From Planctomycetota bacterium (GTDB lineage: Bacteria > Planctomycetota > MHYJ01 > JACPRB01), in NCBI GenBank assembly GCA_023261405.1, contig JAHFOZ010000192.1:1-9222 (forward strand): a stretch of DNA of 9,222 nucleotides. Direction: 5' to 3'. The notes under the pieces were generated by a model. The model ran no database searches and had not been told where the DNA came from. It was given only the letters and a program-made list of their open reading frames with translations. Position 1 is the first letter of the stretch. Every line of letters starts with the position of its first letter. A program made the translations under genes and the position numbers. Below, one piece after another: positions 1-7,181 of this stretch.

Positions 1-617
1 TCCGCCTGATGACCTCGACCCGGGCGCGAGACGCGTTCGACCTCGCCAAGGAGCCTCAGGCGGTCCGCGAGCGCTACGGCCTCACGCGCTTCGGCCAGTG
101 CTGCCTTCTCGCGCGGCGCCTCGTGGAGGCGGGCGTGCGCTTCGTCACCATCAACACGTTCATCACCGTCTTCGACGAGATCACCTGGGACATCCACGGC
201 TCCAAGCCCTTCACCTCCATCCAGGGCATGAAGGAGATCGTGGCGCCCATGTACGACCAGGGCTACAGCGCCCTCATCGAGGACCTCGACCGCCGCGGCA
301 TGCTCCCGGACACCCTGGTCTGCAATCTTGCCGAGTTCGGACGCACCCCGCGCATCAACCCCGCCGGCGGGCGCGACCACTGGCCGCAGTGCTGGACCGT
401 CTACTTCGCCGGCGGCGGCGTCCAGGGCGGCCGCGTCGTCGGGAAGAGCGACGAGATCGGCGCCTATCCCGCCGAGCGGCCCACCACCCCCGCGGACGTC
501 GCCGCCACGATCTACCATAGCCTCGGCGTCAAGCTCGAGACCCACCTGCCCGGGCCGGCGTCCCGGCCCTACCCGGTGGTGGACTTCGGCACGCATCACA
601 TCAAGGAACTCTTCTGA
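1..617 (+). CDS. DUF1501 family protein, C-terminal part (5' end outside window)
   Basis: The reading frame is open from the left edge, and the first codons continue naturally into a DUF1501 body. The ATG at 9 is therefore probably internal and the true start lies upstream. Numbered from that Met, visible landmarks are the AFDL..EP..VRERYG block (9-24), WDIHG (60-64), EFGRTPRIN (109-117), GRDHWP (121-126), and a C-terminal TTPADVAATIYHSLGV segment (159-174) ending in IKELF. These match the C-terminal half of DUF1501 proteins, which belong to the alkaline-phosphatase-like fold. The conserved Asp/His of WDIHG and GRDHWP are candidate metal ligands by analogy only. DUF1501 proteins are usually exported by a twin-arginine signal, but that end is not visible. 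The gene overlaps the next one by one base (TGATG), as expected for the common DUF1501-DUF1549/1553 pairing. The biochemical function of the family is not established. Confidence 0.93.
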   Translation, partial: RLMTSTRARDAFDLAKEPQAVRERYGLTRFGQCCLLARRLVEAGVRFVTINTFITVFDEITWDIHGSKPFTSIQGMKEIVAPMYDQGYSALIEDLDRRGMLPDTLVCNLAEFGRTPRINPAGGRDHWPQCWTVYFAGGGVQGGRVVGKSDEIGAYPAERPTTPADVAATIYHSLGVKLETHLPGPASRPYPVVDFGTHHIKELF

Positions 618-619
618 TG
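603..619 (+). promoter_or_regulatory. Ribosome binding site and stop/start overlap coupling DUF1501 to the DUF1549/1553 gene
   Basis: The stop TGA (615-617) and start ATG (617-619) share one base. AAGGA at 603-607 lies 9 bases before the ATG and resembles a Shine-Dalgarno site. Together these support translational coupling of the two genes and fix the downstream start. Confidence 0.6.
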
Positions 620-3052
620 CTCGCGGCGGCCCTGGTCCTGGCGGCCGCGCTCCAAAGCGGCGAATCCATCGAGCTCCTCCCGGTCGAGTTCACGCTCCAC
701 GGTCCCGCGTCCCGACAGACGCTCCTCGTGGAGGCGGTGCGAGGTGGCCTGTCGGTCGGAGCAGTGACGGAAGGCTTCGCGCTGGAGTCGAGCGATCCGG
801 CGGTGGTGAAGATCGAGGGTTCTTTCGCCCTCCCGGTGGCCAATGGGAATGCCGTCCTCTCCGCAAGGCAGGGCGGCCGCAGCGCCTCGGCCCGGGTGAT
901 CGTGCGCGACATGGACAGGCCCTTCGACCGCAGCTTCCGCAACCACGTCCAGCCTCTCCTGGCCCGCTTCGGCTGCTCCACGGGCGCCTGCCACGGCGCG
1001 GCGGCCGGGAAGAACGGCTTCAAGCTCTCGCTCCGCGGCTACGACGAGGAGGGGGACTACCGGACGATCACCCGGCATGCCCTGGGACGCCGCATCAATC
1101 TCGCCGACCCGGGCGCGAGCCTCCTCCTGCTGAAGCCCACCGCCACCGTTCCCCACAAGGGAGCGGAGCGCTTCAAGGTGGACTCCCGGGAGTACCGCGT
1201 GCTCGCGGAGTGGATCGCGGCCGGCGCCCCCGGGCCGCGCGAGGACGACCCGCGCATCGTGAAGATCGAGATCCTTCCTTCGCACGTGGTCCTCGCGCCC
1301 GGCGGCGGGCAGCAGCTCCTGGTCCGCGCCCACTTCTCTGACGGCACGGTCCACGACGCGACCCCGTGGGCCAAGTACACCGGCTCGGACAGCTCCGTGG
1401 CCGTGCCGGACGAGGACGGCCGCGTGAAGGTGATCGGGAAGGGGGAGGGGGCGATCACCGCGTGGTTCCTCTCGAAAATCGCCGTGGCGACCGTGACGGT
1501 GCCCTACGGCAACGGGATCCCCGCGGAGACGTTTTTGAAGTCGCCGCGAGCGAACTTCATCGACGATCTCGTGCTCGAGAAGCTCCGGAGCCTCGACCTC
1601 CCGCCCTCGCCGCCCGCGGCCGACGCGGAGTTCCTCCGCCGCGCATTCCTCGACACGATCGGCGTCCTCCCGACGGCCGACGAGGCGCGCGGGTTTCTGA
1701 GCGATCCGGCCGCGGACAAGCGGGACCAGGCGATCGACGCGATCCTTGCGCGCCCCGAGTTCGTGGACTACTGGACCTACAAGTGGTCCGACCTGCTCCT
1801 CGTCTCGAGCAAGCGGCTCCCCAAACCCACGATGCTGGCCTACAACACGTGGATCCGCAACCAGGTGGCCGCGAACGTACCGTGGGACCGCCTCGCGCGC
1901 GAGGTGGTGACGTCCTCGGGCGGGACCATCGAGAACGGCGCGGCGAGTTTCTTCCTCCTCCAGGACGACCCCGCCAAGATGGCCGAGACGGTCAGCCAGG
2001 CCTTCCTGGGGATGTCCATCCAGTGCGCCAAGTGCCACAACCACCCGATGGAGAAGTGGACGAACGACCAGTACTACGCGTTCGCCAACCTCTTCGCCCG
2101 CGTGCGGGCCAAGAACACGCCGCGCGCGGGCAACATGGCGGTCTTCTGCGCCTCGGACGGCGACCTCATCCAGCCCCTCCGCGGGCGGCCGCAGGTGCCC
2201 ACGCCGCTGGACGGGACGCCCATCGCGCTCGACGCCCCCGGCGACCGCCGCGAGGCCCTCGCCGATTGGCTCGTCCATCGCGACAACCCGTACTTCTCCC
2301 GCTCGATCGTCAACCGCGTCTGGGCCAACTTCATGGGCGCCGGACTCGTCGAGGCGGTCGACGACATGCGCAAGACCAATCCCGCCTCGAACGACAGGCT
2401 GCTCGCGGCGCTCGCGGAGCATCTGGCCGACCAGAAGTTCGACCTCAAGGCCCTCATGCGCGCCATCCTCCGGTCCCAGTCGTACCAGCGCTCCAGCCGC
2501 CCGCTCCCCGGCAACGCCGCGGAGAAACGCTTCTACTCCCGGTACTACCCGAAGCGCCTGATGGCGGAGGTCGCGCTTGACGCGCTCAGCCAGGCCACCG
2601 GGGCGCCCACGCCCTTCGTCGAGATCGTGAGCGACCGGCAGAAGGGCGCGGCCTATCCGATGAGCTGGCGCGCGCTCCAGCTGCCGGACTCCCAGGTGGA
2701 CTCGTACTTCCTCAAGTCCTTCGGCCGCGCCGACCGGGTCCTCACGTGCGAGTGCGAGCGCAGCAGCGAGCCCAGCATGGCGCAAGCGCTCCACATTGCC
2801 AACGGCGACACGCTCAACCAGAAGCTCCGCGCCAAGGGCAACCGCGTGGAGCAGCTCCTCGCGGCGAAGGCGGTGGACGAGAAGGTCGTCGAGGAGATCT
2901 ACCTCGCGTCGCTCTCCCGGTTCCCCAGCGAGGACGAGAAGAAGAAGCTCCTCGCCGTCCTGGCGGAGTTGGCCGGCGCGGACCGGCGCGAGTTGGTCGA
3001 GGACCTCTTCTGGGGCGTCCTGAGCAGCAAGGAATTTCTCTTCAACCACTAG
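617..3052 (+). CDS. Exported DUF1549/DUF1553 protein with planctomycete cytochrome-like domain and Ig-like domains
   Basis: 811 residues. A hydrophobic N-terminus (1-14, Ala/Leu rich) looks like a signal peptide, though it lacks the usual basic n-region. The order is: a Big2-like segment (about 18-98); a cytochrome-like domain (about 103-207) with a CX4CH motif CSTGACH at 120-126; a second Big2-like domain (about 213-298); DUF1549/PSCyt2 (about 311-500) with CAKCHNHP at 470-477; and DUF1553/PSD1 (about 543-808) with GDRREALADWL, FSRSIVNRVWANFMG and CECERSSEPSMAQALHIANG. This architecture is typical of Planctomycetota and related phyla. Members are presumed to act in the cell envelope, perhaps in redox-linked breakdown of polymers, but no reaction is proven. 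The length is normal for the Big2-containing subfamily and the gene looks intact. The start is supported by the TGATG overlap and AAGGA upstream. The stop lies 12 bases before the ATG at the edge of a dispersed repeat. Confidence 0.94.
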   Translation: MLAAALVLAAALQSGESIELLPVEFTLHGPASRQTLLVEAVRGGLSVGAVTEGFALESSDPAVVKIEGSFALPVANGNAVLSARQGGRSASARVIVRDMDRPFDRSFRNHVQPLLARFGCSTGACHGAAAGKNGFKLSLRGYDEEGDYRTITRHALGRRINLADPGASLLLLKPTATVPHKGAERFKVDSREYRVLAEWIAAGAPGPREDDPRIVKIEILPSHVVLAPGGGQQLLVRAHFSDGTVHDATPWAKYTGSDSSVAVPDEDGRVKVIGKGEGAITAWFLSKIAVATVTVPYGNGIPAETFLKSPRANFIDDLVLEKLRSLDLPPSPPAADAEFLRRAFLDTIGVLPTADEARGFLSDPAADKRDQAIDAILARPEFVDYWTYKWSDLLLVSSKRLPKPTMLAYNTWIRNQVAANVPWDRLAREVVTSSGGTIENGAASFFLLQDDPAKMAETVSQAFLGMSIQCAKCHNHPMEKWTNDQYYAFANLFARVRAKNTPRAGNMAVFCASDGDLIQPLRGRPQVPTPLDGTPIALDAPGDRREALADWLVHRDNPYFSRSIVNRVWANFMGAGLVEAVDDMRKTNPASNDRLLAALAEHLADQKFDLKALMRAILRSQSYQRSSRPLPGNAAEKRFYSRYYPKRLMAEVALDALSQATGAPTPFVEIVSDRQKGAAYPMSWRALQLPDSQVDSYFLKSFGRADRVLTCECERSSEPSMAQALHIANGDTLNQKLRAKGNRVEQLLAAKAVDEKVVEEIYLASLSRFPSEDEKKKLLAVLAELAGADRRELVEDLFWGVLSSKEFLFNH

Positions 3053-3064
3053 ACCGGGCACCTG

Positions 3065-3232
3065 ATGAACCTCAAAGACACCAAGACACGAAGCGGAGGG
3101 ATGAGACCTTCCGTCGGGGTGGGTGCGCCGCTTGCAGGTTCCCCGTCCTCCCAGGGGGCAGGTCGCTTCCGTGGACGGGGGGTGCTTCGCGGTCCGGCCC
3201 TGGCGGCTTGGTGCCTCGGTGTCTTTGGGGTT
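3065..3232. repeat. Dispersed inverted-repeat element, copy 1 (two-armed)
   Basis: The left arm (3068-3093, beginning AACCTCAAAGACACCAAG) and right arm (3207-3232, containing GGTGTCTTTGGGGTT) are reverse complements at 22 of 26 positions by manual alignment. They enclose about 113 bases with no recognisable gene. The flank GATGAACC at the left edge is shared with copy 2 at 7043, so the ATG at 3065 may belong to the element rather than the gene. The arms could pair in RNA between the DUF1553 and WD40 genes. No transposase is present, so this is a non-autonomous palindromic repeat, or part of one. In many environmental genomes, arms like this are mistranslated as short MNHKDTK-type peptides (general recollection, not checked). 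Confidence 0.8.
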
Positions 3233-6200
3233 CAGGCGACCTTCCTCGCCCCGATGGTTCCAGCCCAGGAGAAGAAGGACGCTCCCCCGTATTCGAGGGT
3301 CCACGAGATCTTCGTCCGCAACTGCGTGAAGTGCCACAATGCGGAGAAGAACGAGGGGGATCTGGAGCTCGACAAGTACGAGACGCTGATCAAGGGGACG
3401 GATGAAGGGCCGGTGATCAAGCCGGGGCGCGCGGAGGAGAGCCTCCTGGTCAGGTCGATCGAGCATCGGAGAAAGCCGGAGATGCCCCCGCCGAAGAAGG
3501 GGGAGAAGCTCAAGCCCGAGGAGATCGCCCTCGTCCGCGCCTGGATCGATGCGGGCGCCGCCGGGCCAAAGCCCGGGGAGGTCCTCAGCGTCCCTCTCCT
3601 CATCCCGAAGATCGCGCCCAAGGTCGCGCCCCGGCAGGCGGTCCATGCGGTGGCCTATGAGCCCAGGGCAAAGCTCCTCGCGCTCGGGAAGCCGGGGGAA
3701 GTGGAGCTGCGCTCCGCCGAGAGCCGCGCCGTGGTGCGACGCCTCGCGGGCCACGCCGGGAACGTGAACGACCTCGCCTTCTCCGCCGACGGCGCCGTCC
3801 TGGCCGCCGCGTCCGGGCGGACGGGGATCGGGGGCGAGGTGCGGCTCTGGTCGGTGGCCGACGGGAAGCTGCTCCGCGCGATCGAGGGCCACAAGGACGC
3901 GATCTACTCGGTCGCGATCAGCCCGGACGGGAAGATCCTCGCCACCGGGAGCTACGACACGAAGATCATCCTCTGGGACGCGGCCACGGGGGCGCAGAAG
4001 CTCGTCCTCTCCGGGCACAACGAGGCGGTCTTCGATGTGGCCTTCCGGAAGGATGGAAAGGTGCTCGCCAGCGCGAGCGCCGACCGCACCGTGAAGCTCT
4101 GGGACGTCGCCACGGGCGAGCGCCGCGACACCCTCACGGAGTCCACGAAGGCGTTGCACGCGGTGGCGTTCAGCCCCGACGGCTCCGAGCTGGCCGCCGC
4201 CGGCGTGGACAACCGCATCCGCGTGTGGAAGGTGAGCCCCGACGCGAAGGAGGGCACGAACCCCCTCCGGGGCTCGCAGTTCGCCCACGAGGGGAGCATC
4301 CTCGCGCTCCGGTATTCGGGGGACGGGAAGACGATCCTCAGCTCGGCCGACGATCGCAGCGTGAAGCTCACGAATGCCGCCGACCTCGCTGCCCGGCTCG
4401 TGATCGAGGCGCAGCCCGACTGGCCGTCGGCGCTCTCGTTCGCGCTGGAGGACAAGGCGGTCGTGGTCGGCCGCCTCGACGGCACGCTCGCTTTCTACGA
4501 CGCGGCGACGGGGAAGCCTCTGGCGGCCCCGAGGCCCGAGGGCTCCGGCCTCGAACCCCGGGGCGTCCAGCGGGGCACGACGGCGAAGGTGAAGGTGAAC
4601 GGGAAGAACCTCGCCACGGTCACGGGCGCGAAGTCGAACTCGCCCCTCCTCAAGGTCGAGCCGGCGGACGGGGACGCGTTCCGCGCCGACGCGGCCTGGG
4701 TGGACATCACGCCGTCCGGGGACCTGGCGCCCGGGGTTTACGAGATCACGTTGACCGGCCCGGGCGGGGACGCCGCGCCTCTCAAGATCCACGTGGACGA
4801 CCTGCCGCAGGCGGTCGAGCGCGAGCCGAACGACGCGCCCGCCGCGGCCACCGAGCTGACGCTGCCGACGAGCGTCTGGGGAGCGCTGGGGAAGGGCGGC
4901 GATTTCGACCACTTCTCGTTCGAGGGGAAGAAGGGGCGGACGATCGTCCTCGACGCCGGTGCGAAGCGGTTCGGGGCGAAGACGGAACTGGTTCTCACGC
5001 TCTCCGATGCCTCGGGCCGCGTCCTCGCGAGCAACATCGATTTCGAGGGCGACGCCGACCCTGCCCTCTTCCACGCGCTCCCGGCGGACGGCCGCTACGT
5101 CGTGCGCGTGAGCGACCTGGGGCTGGGGGCGTCCGCGGACCACTTCTACCGGCTCTCGATCGGGGAACTTCCGCTGGTCACCGGAGTGTGGCCGCTGGGC
5201 GTGCCCGCGAATGCGGAGAGCGAGGTCTTCCTCGCCGGGCCGAACCTGCCCGCGGGCGCCTCGGTGAGAGTGAAGGCGGGGGCGCCGGGGGAAGCGGTCG
5301 TGCCCATCGACCCCGCGAGATTCCGTGCGCGGCGCGAGTTCAAGGTGATCGTGGGGGCGGGCGCCGAGGCCGTGGAGGTGGAGCCCAACGACCGTCCGGA
5401 CGAAGCCCAGAAGATCGCCGTGCCCGGGGCCGCCAGCGGCCGCATCGGCCGGGAGGGGGACGCCGACCTCTACCGCTTCGAGGCGAAGAGGGGCGCGACG
5501 TGGCTGATCGAGACGCAGGCCGCGCAGCGCGGATCCCCCGTCGACACGAAGATCGAGATTCTGCACCCGGACGGGAAGCCCGTGCCGCGGCTCCTCCTGC
5601 GCGCGGTCCGTGATTCCTGGCTCACCTTCCGACCCATCGATGCCAACTCGGGAGGATGCCGCCTGCCCAACTGGGAGGAGATGGAACTCAACCAGTACCT
5701 CTACATCCGAGGCGAGGTGGCGCGCCTTTTCCTCGCGCCGCGCGGGCCGGACTCGGAGTGGGGCTTTTTCACGCTGAGCGGGAAGCGGAAGGGCTACTTC
5801 GACACGAGCGCCACGTCCCATCCGCTCGACACGGCGTGCTACATCGTGGAGCCCCATCCCCCCGGCACGCAACTCCCGGCCAACGGCCTCCCCGTCTTCG
5901 AGCTTCCGTTCGCGAACGACGACGACGCGGACCGGCGGCTGGGCTCCGACTCGCGCCTCTTCTTCACGCCACCCGCGGACGGGGCGTACCTGGCCCGGGT
6001 GACGGACGTGCGGGGGGGCGGCGGCGACCGCCATGCGTACCGCCTGAGCCTGCGGGAGGCGAAGCCCGACTTCAACGCCTTCCTCGAGGGCCAGAACGCG
6101 AGCGTGCCGATGGGCAGCGGACGCGGCTTCACGATCCGCCTCGACCGCGTGGACGGCTTCGACGGCGCGGTGCGCGTGGACCTCGCGGGCCTGCCGCCCG

Positions 6201-6718
6201 GATACGCGGCGACGACGCCCGTGATCGTGGAGGCGGGGCACATGGAGGCCAAGGGCTCGCTCTGGGCCGCGGCGGACGCCCCCAAGCCGACGAAGGACGG
6301 CGTGAAGCTCGTCGGGACGGCCGTGATCGGCGGGCGCGAGGTCCGCAAGGACGTGAACGCGTTCGGCTTGCTCGCGCTCGCGGCGAAGCCGATGGTCTCG
6401 GTCTCGCTCGCCGCGCTCGACGGGAAGGAGGAGGTCGCGCTGGTCCCGGGCCAGGAGGTACAGGCGATCCTGAAGATCGAGCGGAACGGCTTCAACGACC
6501 GCGTGACGTTCGACGTGGAGAACCTGCCCCACGGCGTGATCGTGGGCGACATCGGCCTGAGCGGCATCCTCATCCCCGAGAAGCAGACCGAGCGCGTCAT
6601 CTTCCTCCAGTGCGCCGGCTGGGTCGCCCCGCAAGACCGCCCCTGCCACGCGCGCGCCCGCGAGGTGGGCAACCCGACCTCCAGGCCCGTGACGCTCAGG
6701 ATCCTGCCGAAGCCCTGA
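3065..6718 (+). CDS. Exported c-type cytochrome / WD40 propeller / PPC-domain fusion protein
   Basis: Coordinates give the longest frame (1217 residues). Residues 1-39 are encoded by a dispersed repeat, so GTG at 3182 (1178 residues) is the likelier start. It yields MLR followed by a hydrophobic run and VPAQ, a credible signal peptide. An ATG at 3254 would leave no signal. The order is: a PSCyt1-type cytochrome domain (about 77-165) with CVKCH at 87-91 and a possible Met ligand in PEMPPPK (M140); seven WD40 blades (about 190-480, with LWDAATG and LWDVATG strand ends); an IPT-like segment (498-577); PPC module 1 (about 585-698, EREPND); PPC module 2 (about 769-996, EVEPND) interrupted by a conserved-looking insert (about 855-945, NWEEMELNQYLY and CYIVEPHPPGT); and Ig-like C-terminal domains to the end. 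It probably works in the periplasm or on the surface with the DUF1501/DUF1553 products; electron transfer plus protein or glycan binding is inference. Confidence 0.9.
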   Translation: MNLKDTKTRSGGMRPSVGVGAPLAGSPSSQGAGRFRGRGVLRGPALAAWCLGVFGVQATFLAPMVPAQEKKDAPPYSRVHEIFVRNCVKCHNAEKNEGDLELDKYETLIKGTDEGPVIKPGRAEESLLVRSIEHRRKPEMPPPKKGEKLKPEEIALVRAWIDAGAAGPKPGEVLSVPLLIPKIAPKVAPRQAVHAVAYEPRAKLLALGKPGEVELRSAESRAVVRRLAGHAGNVNDLAFSADGAVLAAASGRTGIGGEVRLWSVADGKLLRAIEGHKDAIYSVAISPDGKILATGSYDTKIILWDAATGAQKLVLSGHNEAVFDVAFRKDGKVLASASADRTVKLWDVATGERRDTLTESTKALHAVAFSPDGSELAAAGVDNRIRVWKVSPDAKEGTNPLRGSQFAHEGSILALRYSGDGKTILSSADDRSVKLTNAADLAARLVIEAQPDWPSALSFALEDKAVVVGRLDGTLAFYDAATGKPLAAPRPEGSGLEPRGVQRGTTAKVKVNGKNLATVTGAKSNSPLLKVEPADGDAFRADAAWVDITPSGDLAPGVYEITLTGPGGDAAPLKIHVDDLPQAVEREPNDAPAAATELTLPTSVWGALGKGGDFDHFSFEGKKGRTIVLDAGAKRFGAKTELVLTLSDASGRVLASNIDFEGDADPALFHALPADGRYVVRVSDLGLGASADHFYRLSIGELPLVTGVWPLGVPANAESEVFLAGPNLPAGASVRVKAGAPGEAVVPIDPARFRARREFKVIVGAGAEAVEVEPNDRPDEAQKIAVPGAASGRIGREGDADLYRFEAKRGATWLIETQAAQRGSPVDTKIEILHPDGKPVPRLLLRAVRDSWLTFRPIDANSGGCRLPNWEEMELNQYLYIRGEVARLFLAPRGPDSEWGFFTLSGKRKGYFDTSATSHPLDTACYIVEPHPPGTQLPANGLPVFELPFANDDDADRRLGSDSRLFFTPPADGAYLARVTDVRGGGGDRHAYRLSLREAKPDFNAFLEGQNASVPMGSGRGFTIRLDRVDGFDGAVRVDLAGLPPGYAATTPVIVEAGHMEAKGSLWAAADAPKPTKDGVKLVGTAVIGGREVRKDVNAFGLLALAAKPMVSVSLAALDGKEEVALVPGQEVQAILKIERNGFNDRVTFDVENLPHGVIVGDIGLSGILIPEKQTERVIFLQCAGWVAPQDRPCHARAREVGNPTSRPVTLRILPKP

Positions 6719-6749
6719 ACCTTCGCGGGGCTGGGATTGTCCATACCTC

Positions 6750-7043
6750 GTGCGAGCCGTCTTCATGCTCATGCCGGTCACCCTGGCCGCCTGCGCGACG
6801 TCGGAGTTCCAGGACTGGACCGCGCACCGGGCGGTGCTTCTCTTCTTCGTCGGCACCGAGTGCCCCGTGTCCAACCTGTATGCCCCCGAGATCGAGCGCA
6901 TCGCGAAGCAGGCCGCGCCGCGGGACGTCGCCGTCTTCAGCGTCTATCCCGACCCGGAGTTGACGCAGGAGGCGGCCGACCGCCACGGCCGGGACTTCGG
7001 GCACTCGACCCGGGCGCTGCTCGACGGGGACCACAGCGGATGA
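6750..7043 (+). pseudogene. Truncated redoxin-like lipoprotein, C-terminal half missing
   Basis: 97 residues from a GTG start (alternative ATG at 6765). The N-terminus is MRAVFMLMPVTLAAC, with an apparent lipobox LAAC (Cys15). The segment AVLLFFVGTECPVSNLYAPEIERIA (29-52) matches the first strand and active-site helix of redoxin/TlpA-like proteins of the single-cysteine CPVSN type (Cys38). AVFSVYPDPELT..AADRHGRDFG..TRALLDGDH follows the fold as far as the ALLDxxH region. Intact relatives continue for roughly another 80 or more residues with a TPE loop and further strands. Here the frame ends at a TGA whose last base is the first base of a dispersed repeat arm. No continuation was found in other frames up to 7181. 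It lies 31 bases after the WD40 gene in the same direction. A short functional product cannot be excluded, but the missing core strands argue for a broken gene. Confidence 0.68.
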
Positions 7044-7068
7044 ACCACAAAGGCACGAAGACACCAAG
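7043..7068. repeat. Dispersed repeat, copy 2 (single arm)
   Basis: AACCACAAAGGCACGAAG and its continuation match the left arm of copy 1 at 22 of 26 positions, and the flanking GATGAACC edge is also shared. No matching right arm is visible before the carbonic anhydrase, so this is a solo or decayed copy. A small hairpin, GAACC at 7069-7073 with GGTTC at 7086-7090, follows directly. The arm marks the point where homology of the upstream redoxin gene stops. Positions 7069-7144 hold nothing else recognisable. Confidence 0.75.
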
Positions 7069-7144
7069 GAACCGTTGCGAAGGTCGGTTCTTGTTCTGAA
7101 CACGCCGGATCCAATTTCATCACCCTCTCCGCGACGACGCTTCC

Positions 7145-7173
7145 TTGACGCGGAGGGCCGCAGACCCTAGGCT
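7145..7173 (+). promoter_or_regulatory. Candidate sigma-70-type promoter for the carbonic anhydrase gene
   Basis: TTGACG (7145-7150) matches the -35 consensus at five of six positions. After a 17-base spacer, TAGGCT (7168-7173) keeps the key T, A and final T of the -10 box. Transcription would be expected to begin near 7180-7182, at or next to the GTG start at 7182, predicting a leaderless mRNA. This fits the absence of a Shine-Dalgarno sequence near the start; the GGAGG at 7152-7156 is about 25 bases away and lies between the promoter boxes. Confidence 0.5.
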
Positions 7174-7181
7174 GTGCCCCC

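Noticed and set aside
1366..2580. Long plus-strand frame inside the DUF1549/1553 gene
   Set aside because: The product is dominated by Arg, Gly, Ala and Pro with no recognisable domain, typical of an out-of-frame shadow in GC-rich DNA.
596..6901. A 2101-codon open frame on the minus strand spanning three plus-strand genes
   Set aside because: It lies in codon register opposite the DUF1549/1553 and WD40 genes, which share a frame. Stops would need TTA, CTA or TCA codons in those genes, and these are avoided at high GC. Its translation is an Arg/Glu/Leu/Val/His-rich low-complexity string with no domain, while the plus strand encodes clear families.
4225..6963. Two long alternative plus-strand frames (4225-5613 and 5656-6963) within the WD40 gene
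   Set aside because: They are Arg/Gly-rich shadows, while the main frame keeps WD40, PPC and Ig-like patterns throughout.
6737..7099. Frame whose C-terminus reads MNHKGTKTPRNRC
   Set aside because: This is the familiar mistranslation of the dispersed repeat arm joined to an out-of-frame stretch of the redoxin remnant.
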